From Martinezella lusitana (lineage in GTDB: Bacteria > Pseudomonadota > Alphaproteobacteria > Rhizobiales > Rhizobiaceae): DNA of 64,000 nucleotides. Each line of letters opens with the position of its first letter. Position 1 is the stretch's first letter. Under the pieces are notes generated by a model. It saw only the letters and a program-made list of their open reading frames with translations. It ran no database searches and had not been told where the DNA came from. The stretch spans positions 434,001 through 498,000 of the forward strand of contig NZ_WUEY01000002.1 in NCBI RefSeq assembly GCF_010668395.1. Direction: 5' to 3'. The translations under genes and the position numbers were made by a program. Below, one piece after another: positions 36,324 through 43,730 of this stretch.

Positions 36324-37388
36324 TCAGCCCATCGCCTGCCGGATGGTTTTCGAGAGGCGTAGCAGGAACTGGGGCCGCGAAGAGGCTACGAGCTTCCAGG
36401 ATAGAACGGCCTTCGCCATTCGCCGAGGCAGGAGGCCGACGGAAAGAAACCAGGCGGCCAGCAGCGCCCGGCGCCGTCGGGAGGCATTCATCTTCAGGCT
36501 GGCCGCCACTCCGGCGGCCGCAAGGGAAAGCCGCGAGTCGCTGGAGACCGGGTGTCGCTCCCTATCGATGCAAAGCGATGCGAGGCGCTCCTCCAAATGC
36601 ACGGGGTCGCGCAGACCGGCACCATCGGACACATCCAGGCCGATCTCCGTCGCCTGATCCGACAAGGCTTCCAGCCGGCGAAAGTCGTGCTCGATACGCC
36701 AGCGCGCGCGCTGGCCGAGCTTTTCCGCAAAGACGGAATGGTTGGCGCCATGAATGCGGTAAGCGCCGAGGCAGTCGTCGATGGACGTCACCTCGCCATG
36801 CAGAGGCGCTACGGTGGCAAGATATCCATCGGCGCCCTGCCGAAACTCCCGCTCCGGTACCGGCATGACCCTGTCCAGCACCGAGCGCTTGAAGGCAAGA
36901 CCGCTTGTCACCGTCGTCTGATAGCGACCCTTTCTCAACAATTGCGGAGTGACGTCGCCGGAGTCGAACGGCAGCTCCGCCGGCGGAAAGACGTCCTTTA
37001 CGTGCATGTCCTCATCGACGATATGCAGCCTGAACTGAACCTGAGCCGTCCTCTCTTCCCAGGCGTCGACAACCTCCGATACAGCGTTGGGATAAAGGTA
37101 ATCATCCGCGTCGAGAAACAGCACGATCTTGCCGTGGCTGGATGCAAAGCCGGTGTTGAATGCCGCGGCATGTCCGCCATTCACCTCTCGCAGGCACGTC
37201 TTTATTCTCGGGCCATAGGAGGCGACGACGTCGGCTGTTGCATCCGTCGATGCATCGTCGACGACGATGACTTCGGCAGCGTCGTAGTTCTGTTCCAGCG
37301 CGCTGTCGATACTGCGCCTCAGGAAGCGCGCGTAATTGTAGTTTGCGATAACGATGGAGACGGGAGTGCGGTCTTGAGTGGAATACAT
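36324..37388 (-). CDS. Family 2 glycosyltransferase
   Basis: 354 residues from the first ATG (MYSTQDRTPVSIVIANYNYARF), with GAGG nine bases upstream; the longer frame would require an unsupported TTG. A GT-A domain spans about residues 8-220 with the DxD-like motif FLDADDYLYP and HGANHSVF near its end. The C-terminal 100 residues are basic and helical and may contact the membrane. It transfers a sugar from a nucleotide donor to a polysaccharide or other acceptor. It stands alone between unrelated genes. Confidence 0.8.
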   Translation of the reverse strand: MYSTQDRTPVSIVIANYNYARFLRRSIDSALEQNYDAAEVIVVDDASTDATADVVASYGPRIKTCLREVNGGHAAAFNTGFASSHGKIVLFLDADDYLYPNAVSEVVDAWEERTAQVQFRLHIVDEDMHVKDVFPPAELPFDSGDVTPQLLRKGRYQTTVTSGLAFKRSVLDRVMPVPEREFRQGADGYLATVAPLHGEVTSIDDCLGAYRIHGANHSVFAEKLGQRARWRIEHDFRRLEALSDQATEIGLDVSDGAGLRDPVHLEERLASLCIDRERHPVSSDSRLSLAAAGVAASLKMNASRRRRALLAAWFLSVGLLPRRMAKAVLSWKLVASSRPQFLLRLSKTIRQAMG

Positions 37389-37580
37389 CGCATTGAACCT
37401 CGCAGATCTGCTTTGGTCGCGGCGAACCTTCTCGTCAGGTCCTGTGATTGAACTCGCTGCCGGCAGGAATGCACCGTAATGCGCGGGATACGCCTCATAA
37501 ATATTCAAGCAGCGGCTGCATGGATCGTGCCGATCCTCTTGGCCCTCCCGAGCCTCGTCAGTTTTGTGGCTTTTGAATGA

Positions 37581-37605
37581 CCGGCGTTCATGATGTGAAC
37601 GCCGG
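37581..37605 (-). terminator. Terminator-like hairpin after the SDR gene
   Basis: A perfect 10-bp stem (CCGGCGTTCA with TGAACGCCGG, loop TGATG) begins 25 bases beyond the SDR stop codon in the direction of transcription. No strong T-run. The rest of 37389-37629 shows no gene. Confidence 0.55.
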
Positions 37606-37629
37606 CCGTTCCATCATTCGACCGTCTCT

Positions 37630-38424
37630 CTATTTCAGCTGATAACGGCGAGCAGCCGCCGAGCGGGACAGATTGGGCATCAGAGCTTGCCGCGCGTCCT
37701 CGTAGGCTGTCTGCAATTGTGCATCCTCGAGCGCCGGGATTGTCACCAGTTCCCCCTGGTCAAAGCCCACCAGGGAAGCATCGACCATTTCTTCCGCTGG
37801 CATGACGATCTGAGACGGCAAATGCTCGACGGGCATGCCGGCAATCGCCCAGAATTCCGTCGCCGTCGCCCCGGGCAGAACAGCCTGCACGCGAATATTC
37901 CTGTCGGCGAGTTCATGCTTGAGAGACTGGCTGAAGGCGAGCACGAAAGCCTTCGTGCCACCATAGACGCCATTCAGGAGTTCCGGCGCGATTGCAACGA
38001 TCGAGGCGATGTTGATGATAGAGCCGCCGCCGCGCTTCACGAAGCCCGGCACGGCAGCATAGGTGAGCCTCATGAGCGCCGTGACATTCAGCTCGACCAT
38101 CTGCTGCATCTTGTCCACGTCGGCGTCAAGCAGGGGCGCCGTTCCGCCAAACCCGGCATTGTTGACGAGTGTCGTAATCGTCTCGTCGGTCTTCAACACT
38201 TGCTCGATACGGTGCAGATCGCTCGGAGAGCCCAGATCGGCGGCAATGGTTTCGACCTTCCGCCCCGTCTCGGCGCTCAGGCGATCTGCAATGGCCGAAA
38301 GACGCTCGCCATTGCGCGCAACCAGAATGAGGTCGAAACCTCGCCTGGCAAGCCGATCTGCGTAGATGGCGCCGATGCCTGAAGAGGCGCCTGTTACCAA
38401 TGCTGTACCTGCTGAATTCGTCAT
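37630..38424 (-). CDS. SDR family NAD(P)-dependent oxidoreductase
   Basis: 264 residues from the ATG with AAGGATCAAGG upstream. Motifs: VTGASSGIG, NNAGFGG and the YGGTK active-site pair. The end differs from metabolic SDRs (no DGG close) and resembles the YqjQ/DltE group. It is divergent from a GlxA-type regulator gene across 199 bases, which probably controls it. Confidence 0.8.
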   Translation of the reverse strand: MTNSAGTALVTGASSGIGAIYADRLARRGFDLILVARNGERLSAIADRLSAETGRKVETIAADLGSPSDLHRIEQVLKTDETITTLVNNAGFGGTAPLLDADVDKMQQMVELNVTALMRLTYAAVPGFVKRGGGSIINIASIVAIAPELLNGVYGGTKAFVLAFSQSLKHELADRNIRVQAVLPGATATEFWAIAGMPVEHLPSQIVMPAEEMVDASLVGFDQGELVTIPALEDAQLQTAYEDARQALMPNLSRSAAARRYQLK

Positions 38425-38623
38425 TGCCTTGATCCTTATCTCGCGGAGCAGCTCTCGTCCGTGTCGAAGACGACCATACGCTTGAAACCGGATGGCCCAA
38501 ATGTCATATTCACCACGTTTTAGGACATAACCCACGCCGCGAGGTCCGGTCGGCTATCGCCGTTTGACATGGGATCTCGTCCGAGAAATGCTACAAGCAC
38601 CTTTTGCAGCCACGAGCGCCACC

Positions 38624-39562
38624 ATGCATTCCATCGGATTTCTCGTCTTCCCCGGTTTCCAGGTCATGGGCTTCACCGCGGTGACGGCCTTCGAAGTCGC
38701 AAATCTGGCGAGGGAAAGGGAGCTATACCGCGTAACGCTGCTTTCGGAGACCGGCGGGCTTGTGCGTTCATCGGCAGGATTCAGCGTCGAAACGGAGGCT
38801 TTCGGCAGCGGCTCCTTCGACTCTCTCGTCATCGGCGCCGCCACGCAGATCTCGTCGATGTCGCCGGCGGTTCTCGACTATATTCGTGAAGCATCGAAAT
38901 CCTGCCGGCGTGTCGTCGCACCCTGTACCGGGGCCTTCACCTTAGCCGAAACGGGCCTGCTCGATGGCCGCCGCGCGACGACGCATTGGCTTTTCGCCCG
39001 AGAACTGCGCGATCGGTTTCCCGCCCTAAAGGTGGACGAAGACAAGATCTTCATCATCGACGGATCGATCTGGACATCGGCGGGCATGACCGCGACCATA
39101 GATCTTGCGCTCGCGATGATCGAGAAGGACCATGGCGAGGAACTGGCGCGAACCGTGGCCAGAAAACTCGTCGTCTATCACCGCCGCGCCGGTGGACAGT
39201 CTCAGTTTTCGACCCTGCTGGAACTGGAGCCGAAATCCGATCGGGTTCAGCGAGCGCTCGATTTCGCCGGGCGGAACCTGCGCAAGATCGTATCGGTCGA
39301 GGAAATGGCTGAAGCCGCAAGCCTCAGTCCTCGTCAGTTCAACCGCGTCTTTCGCAGCGAAACCGGCCAGTCGCCTGCCAAGGCGATCGAGAACATGCGG
39401 GTGGAGGCGGCCCGGTTGATGATCGAGGACGGCCGCCATTCGATGGACGAGATCGCCGTCGAAGTGGGCTTTGCCGACCGCGAACGTATGCGCCGCGCCT
39501 TCTTGCGCGTGCTCGGCCAACCGCCGCAGACGATCCGCCGCAATGTGCGCGCGTTCGGATAG
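38624..39562 (+). CDS. GlxA-family transcriptional regulator (DJ-1/PfpI domain plus AraC helix-turn-helix)
   Basis: 312 residues from ATG (MHSIGFLVFPGFQVMGF). The N-terminal 180 residues form a DJ-1/PfpI-like domain with the nucleophile-elbow region VVAPCTGAFTLAETG; the C-terminal 100 residues hold two AraC helix-turn-helix motifs (VEEMAEAASLSPRQFNRVF and DEIAVEVGFADRERMRRAF). The group regulates amine, nitrile and arginine-related genes. It probably controls the adjacent SDR. Confidence 0.85.
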   Translation: MHSIGFLVFPGFQVMGFTAVTAFEVANLARERELYRVTLLSETGGLVRSSAGFSVETEAFGSGSFDSLVIGAATQISSMSPAVLDYIREASKSCRRVVAPCTGAFTLAETGLLDGRRATTHWLFARELRDRFPALKVDEDKIFIIDGSIWTSAGMTATIDLALAMIEKDHGEELARTVARKLVVYHRRAGGQSQFSTLLELEPKSDRVQRALDFAGRNLRKIVSVEEMAEAASLSPRQFNRVFRSETGQSPAKAIENMRVEAARLMIEDGRHSMDEIAVEVGFADRERMRRAFLRVLGQPPQTIRRNVRAFG

Positions 39563-39669
39563 ACGCCAACGGTCACGGGCACTTCCCTGTGCATTCATAG
39601 ATTTATGTCACAAGCCCGTAACAACCCCTGATTATGGCGATAGCGTTCAACCTTAACGCGGGGGCGTAT

Positions 39670-40272
39670 ATGAAAAAGCTTATCTCCGTCATTGCATTGA
39701 CGATCCTGTCCGGCAACGCGGCTTCGGCCGCCGACTACGTGTCCTATATCGACTATCCTCAGCCGAAGGACGAAAGCCAGGAATTCTACACCGCTATCGA
39801 GATTCCGGCCGGCAGCTTCACCAAGTACGAAATCGACGCCAAGACCGGTCACATCGTTGTCGATCGCTTCCAGTCCATGCCGGTCGCCTATCCGGCGAAC
39901 TACGGCTCCATCACCAGCTCGCTCGGTGGTGACGGCGATCCTCTCGATGCCATCGTCTACACGCGCGAGCCGATCGTTCCCGGCGCCATTGTCCGCGTCC
40001 GGGCAATCGGCGTCATGAAGATGATCGACGGCGGCGAGGTGGATGACAAGATCGTTGCCGTACCGACGACCAAGATCGACCCGACCTACGACGACATCAA
40101 GGAAATCTCCGATCTTCCCAAGGTCGAGCAGGACCGCCTGCAGGCATTCTTCCGTGTCTACAAGCAGCTTCCAGATGCCCGCAAGGTTGTCGAAGTTGGC
40201 GGCTTCGAGAGCGCCGAAAAGGCGCGGAACGAAGTTGCCGCCGCCATCAAGGCATATGGCGAGAAAAATTGA
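39670..40272 (+). CDS. ppa: Inorganic pyrophosphatase, family I, with signal peptide
   Basis: 200 residues. The start at 39670 gives a clear signal peptide (MKKLISVIALTILSGNAASA, cleavage near residue 20-21). The mature part has the family I active-site set: KYEIDAKTG, YPANYG, GDGDPLDAIV and DGGEVDDK. Cytosolic Ppa proteins lack a signal peptide, so this is an exported, probably periplasmic, version. It would hydrolyse pyrophosphate to phosphate outside the cytoplasm. It stands alone and ends at a terminator. Confidence 0.85.
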   Translation: MKKLISVIALTILSGNAASAADYVSYIDYPQPKDESQEFYTAIEIPAGSFTKYEIDAKTGHIVVDRFQSMPVAYPANYGSITSSLGGDGDPLDAIVYTREPIVPGAIVRVRAIGVMKMIDGGEVDDKIVAVPTTKIDPTYDDIKEISDLPKVEQDRLQAFFRVYKQLPDARKVVEVGGFESAEKARNEVAAAIKAYGEKN

Positions 40273-40278
40273 AATCGG

Positions 40279-40310
40279 CCGAAAGGGGCGGCCTTCGCCG
40301 CTCCTTTCGG
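40279..40310 (+). terminator. Terminator of the pyrophosphatase gene
   Basis: A 14-bp stem with one wobble pair (CCGAAAGGGGCGGC and GCCGCTCCTTTCGG) and a CTTC loop begins seven bases after the stop codon. Confidence 0.7.
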
Positions 40311-40851
40311 ATTGGCAGCGGGCGCGTGACGAACGTGACTTGCTTCCTGCCATGAGAAGCAATCTTCCCAAGGCCGGGCGTGATCGCGCCCCCTCGATCG
40401 CTCGGCCTGCGGGAGGCGCCGCCCTATCCATTTGCCTGATGCAGCCGTGCCGTCCGCTGCGGGCAGCTTCGGTATTGCAGCCTGATATCTGCTGAGAGAT
40501 CCTGCCGATCCGTCGACGTCGCCAGCCGTGTCGCCAATGCCACGTTTCTTTCCCTCGCCTTGCGGCGTGTTGCCAGGCCCTATGACCTGAATAACACCGA
40601 AGGCAGATCTGCCTTCATTACAGATCTGCTTGCGTCGCCTGGTTCATCTCCAGATGATGCGGTGAGATCAAGCGTCGGGAGATATGGCGGCGATGCCATC
40701 GATTGCTTCGAATGACCACTTTCGCCATATCGACCTATAGCTCCACCTTCTCTCGAAACGCGGATCCATGCTTTCAGGAGCAGCCGTATCGGCACAGCCT
40801 TGCGCTCGGCTGTATCCCGAACGGGAGATGCTCAAGCCGCTCGACAGCGGC
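40311..40851. other. Gene-free interval with a palindrome and a repeated AGATCTGC word
   Basis: No convincing reading frame exists in about 540 bases. GAAGGCAGATCTGCCTTC (40599-40616) is a perfect 18-bp palindrome, and the nine-base CAGATCTGC within it recurs at 40621-40629. Nothing else is recognisable; the stretch could hold a small RNA or decayed sequence. Confidence 0.4.
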
Positions 40852-40884
40852 ACAATAAAGCCCGCACGAAGCGGGCTTTATTGT
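40852..40884. terminator. Strong bidirectional terminator
   Basis: A perfect 14-bp stem (ACAATAAAGCCCGC and GCGGGCTTTATTGT, loop of 5) with TTTATT on both sides, three bases beyond the stop codon of the minus-strand gene at 40887. Confidence 0.85.
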
Positions 40885-40886
40885 CT

Positions 40887-41471
40887 TTACTCGGCAGCGC
40901 CTGCAGTTTTCGGCTTGCGAGTGCGCTTCGGCTTTGCCGTTTCTGCAACAGCCGGCGCCGGAGCAGCTGCAGGAGCAGCCTTGGCCCGAGCAGCCTTGGG
41001 TGCCGCCTTGCTGGCAACGGATTTGGCAGCAGCCGGCTTTGTTGCCGCAGGCTTGGCCTTCGCCTTGGTCTTCGAGGCAGGTGCATCACCCCCGGTCTTT
41101 GCCGCATTCAAAAGTGCGACGCGACGCTGGCGGTTCTGCTCGAGCGCCTGCTGGAAGCCGACGTCGTTCTCCGCGTGATAGGTGAGATCGTCGAGAAACT
41201 CTGCCACGTCCTTGACTGCTTCGACGACGACATAGCTCAATCCATGGCCGGCATTGACGGAGTCACGGCCAACCGTCACGCCAAAGCCGCCGGGGACGCG
41301 CTGGAACCAGGTGGAGCGCCACTTCTTGAAACCAGCTGAATCGCGCTCGTACTCCTCCAGATATGCCTTCTGTTCCGCTACTCGTGCACGAAACGTATCG
41401 ACGACATTCCGTGCGCCAGCCTTTGGCTTATCAGCCTTCTTAGAAGACCATTTATCAAGAAAGTTTGCCAT
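40887..41471 (-). CDS. Hypothetical protein with Ala/Lys/Pro-rich histone-H1-like tail
   Basis: 194 residues, not assigned to a family. Residues 1-125 form a mixed folded part (TFRARVAEQKAYLEEYERD, then WRSTWFQRVPGGFGVTVGRDS). Residues 126-190 are almost entirely Ala, Lys, Pro, Thr and Arg in repeats such as KAKAKPAATKPAAAK, resembling bacterial H1-like DNA- or RNA-binding tails. The strong terminator immediately downstream and an AT-rich upstream region support a real, monocistronic gene. A role in nucleoid or RNA binding is possible but unproven. Confidence 0.7.
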   Translation of the reverse strand: MANFLDKWSSKKADKPKAGARNVVDTFRARVAEQKAYLEEYERDSAGFKKWRSTWFQRVPGGFGVTVGRDSVNAGHGLSYVVVEAVKDVAEFLDDLTYHAENDVGFQQALEQNRQRRVALLNAAKTGGDAPASKTKAKAKPAATKPAAAKSVASKAAPKAARAKAAPAAAPAPAVAETAKPKRTRKPKTAGAAE

Positions 41472-41896
41472 TTTTCTGTTCTCTTCGGGTTAGCGTTCCT
41501 TGCCAAGCCGTCGTTGCTTAGGAAGCGATGACGGAGCTCCTCCATAGGGATGCCCCTATAAATGTAAAGGATAGATGTATAATGGCAACACCGACTGCTA
41601 TTATCGATGACGATTAGCCTTGGCGGCAGCGCCGTTTGACACTTTTCCTGATCCCGAAGACGCATGATTTTACGGTTCAGCAGCTCATGAAAAGATGTCT
41701 CGTCACCTTCTGAGTGGTGAGAGCCTTCTGCTTCGGATGAGACCCGTGAGCATCGCTAACCAGGACCTCCGTCCATATCTGCCCGACATCTTCGGCGGCG
41801 GCAACGGGCCGCCGTTTCCAACGCGATTTGACTTGGCTTGGAGGTTTATTGCCCTTTTGTTGCCCGGCAAACTCACGAGCATTTAGGGAAACAGTA
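41472..41896. other. Gene-free interval upstream of the hypothetical gene
   Basis: AT-rich part around 41560-41600 (words such as TATAAATG and TATAATGG) probably contains the promoter of the minus-strand hypothetical gene. No reading frame here is convincing. Confidence 0.4.
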
Positions 41897-41928
41897 CCGT
41901 GAGCGGGAATGCATGATCCCGCTCATGG
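41897..41928 (-). terminator. Terminator-like hairpin after fdhA
   Basis: A 12-bp stem including one wobble pair (core TGAGCGGGA with TCCCGCTCA) starts 48 bases beyond the fdhA stop in the direction of transcription. Confidence 0.6.
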
Positions 41929-41975
41929 TCATGTTCATCTGAGAGCCCTTGCGTGGTCGTATGAGCTTCCGTGCC

Positions 41976-43166
41976 TCAGGCTGCCTTCAACAGCTCACCA
42001 TGCGGATCAAGGACAAACTTCGTGGCAGCGCCCTGGTCGAAGCTTTCGTAGCCTTGCGCCGCATCTTCAAGCGAGATGATCCTGGCGTTGACGATATCGG
42101 CAATCGGCAGCCTGTCATGCAGGATCGCCTGCATGAGCTGCCGGTTGTACTTCAGAACCGGCGTCTGCCCGGTGTGGAAGGATTGAGCCTTCGCCCAGCC
42201 AAGACCGAAACGCAGCGACAAGCTGCCCTGCTTGGCCGCGGCATCTGCTGCACCCGGATCTTCCGTCACATACAATCCGGGTATCCCGATCGACCCCGCT
42301 GCGCGGGTGATCTCCATCATCTGATTGAGCACGATTGCCGGCTGCTCGCCGCCGGAATGACCGCGTGCCTCGAAGCCGACGGCATCGATGGCGCTGTCCA
42401 CCTCGTTGGAGCCGACGACCTGGGCAATCATGTCGCCGAGACGATCGCTCTTGGAGAGATCGATAGGCTCGAAGCCGACCTTGGCGGCGTGCGCGAGACG
42501 ATCCTTGTTGAAGTCGCCGATCATGACGACAGCCGCACCCAGGATGCGGGCGGAGGCGGCTGCCGCGAGACCGACCGGGCCTGCGCCCGCGACATAGACG
42601 GTGGAGCCCACGCCGACGCCCGCGCGGACTGCACCGTGAAAGCCGGTCGGCAGAATATCGGACAGCATGGTGAGATCGCGGATCTTGGCCATGGCCTTGT
42701 CGCGGTCAGGAAATTTCAGCAGGTTGAAATCCGCATAAGGCACGGTGACGTAGCGCGCCTGGCCGCCGATCCAGCCGCCCATGTCGACATAGCCGTAGGC
42801 GCCGCCGGCCCGCGACGGATTCACCGTCAGGCAGACGCCGGTGTCCTGCGACTTGCAGCAACGGCAGCGGCCGCAGGCGACGTTGAACGGAACCGAGACG
42901 ATATCGCCGATGTCGAGCATCTCGACATCGATGCCCTTTTCGATGACCTCTCCGGTGATCTCATGGCCGAGCACGAGGCCCGGCATGGCGGTCGTGCGGC
43001 CGCGCACCATATGCTGGTCGGAGCCGCAGATATTCGTGGAAATCACTTTCAGGATTACGCCGTGCTCGATGCGGCGGCCATCCGGCGCCTCCAGCTTCGG
43101 ATCGTCGATATCGCGAACCTCGACCTTGCCGGGTCGCATGTAGACGACGCCTCTGTTCCCAGTCAT
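41976..43166 (-). CDS. fdhA: Glutathione-independent formaldehyde dehydrogenase
   Basis: 396 residues from the ATG (MTGNRGVVYMRPGKVEV) with AAGGAGGAG upstream. This is a zinc-dependent medium-chain dehydrogenase: catalytic zinc site CGSDQHMVRG and GHE, structural zinc cysteines in CGRCRCCKSQDTGVC, and the NAD-binding VYVAGAGPVGLAAA. The length and the segment PSRAGGAYGYVDMGGWIGGQ match the fdhA dehydrogenase/dismutase group, which oxidises formaldehyde (or other aldehydes) without glutathione. A cobalamin riboswitch lies upstream in the same orientation. Confidence 0.88.
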   Translation of the reverse strand: MTGNRGVVYMRPGKVEVRDIDDPKLEAPDGRRIEHGVILKVISTNICGSDQHMVRGRTTAMPGLVLGHEITGEVIEKGIDVEMLDIGDIVSVPFNVACGRCRCCKSQDTGVCLTVNPSRAGGAYGYVDMGGWIGGQARYVTVPYADFNLLKFPDRDKAMAKIRDLTMLSDILPTGFHGAVRAGVGVGSTVYVAGAGPVGLAAAASARILGAAVVMIGDFNKDRLAHAAKVGFEPIDLSKSDRLGDMIAQVVGSNEVDSAIDAVGFEARGHSGGEQPAIVLNQMMEITRAAGSIGIPGLYVTEDPGAADAAAKQGSLSLRFGLGWAKAQSFHTGQTPVLKYNRQLMQAILHDRLPIADIVNARIISLEDAAQGYESFDQGAATKFVLDPHGELLKAA

Positions 43167-43404
43167 GCCATCTCCTCCTTGATTGAACGCTTGAACATCC
43201 TCGCCCGGAATCCCGGGCATCTTCGGATCGGCCCGCTCCTCAACGGGCTGAACAGCAGCGAAATCGGCTCCTACAGCCGCGACTTCAGCGGTGGCCGGGC
43301 CGGCGCATGCATGACTGCTACGAAAGCTGCGAGATTGGAACCGGGCGATCTCAAGACGCCCGCATTCGCCTCTCGATCACCCGCCGTGATCAATCAAGCC
43401 TGCC

Positions 43405-43585
43405 GTCAAGGCTGGTTTCCGGGCTTCGGACCTGTCCGTTCGGACGCTGTCGACAACCTTCCCGGCAGTTGTGCCAGTGGCATCCGTCGATAGTATTCGG
43501 TCCGCTACCGTTGCGGGGGCAGCACCGGCCTGCGACCGGTTTCCCAATTATCCACCGGCACGCTTTGCCGATGGCACCTTGAACA
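43405..43585 (-). promoter_or_regulatory. Cobalamin (adenosylcobalamin) riboswitch
   Basis: Read on the minus strand the stretch contains the class I cobalamin-riboswitch landmarks in the right order: AAGGTGCC (43580-43573), GGGAAACCGGT, the invariant GCTGCCCCCGCAAC (43523-43510), GCCACTGG (43481-43474), CCGGGAAGG (43465-43457) and the closing GAAGCCCGGAAACC (43427-43414). A GATCAC-N5-GTGATC stem follows (43391-43375). The usual target (B12 synthesis or cobalt/B12 transport) is not found; the next gene is fdhA, about 240 bases beyond the aptamer. Confidence 0.88.
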
Positions 43586-43730
43586 TGGCCAGAAGATCAC
43601 GGCAGGCGCCATGGCGCGCACAGGAAAACGACATCGGCGCCCTGCACGACGACATCAGGCATTTTGTCGGTATTGCCACAAGCAAGCTGTCGCACCGCGA
43701 ACGGCAGGACGAGCCTGCCGTCGAGGCGCG

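Noticed and set aside
41378..41665. Possible 95-residue minus-strand protein upstream of the H1-like-tail gene
   Set aside because: Overlaps the start of that gene in another frame and has no recognisable content; probably leader DNA.
41695..41886. Possible 63-residue protein
   Set aside because: No ribosome-binding site, no family resemblance, and base use unlike the neighbouring genes.
43307..43582. Small plus-strand frame between fdhA and the GH42 gene
   Set aside because: The stretch is the complement of the cobalamin riboswitch, which explains its conservation better than coding.
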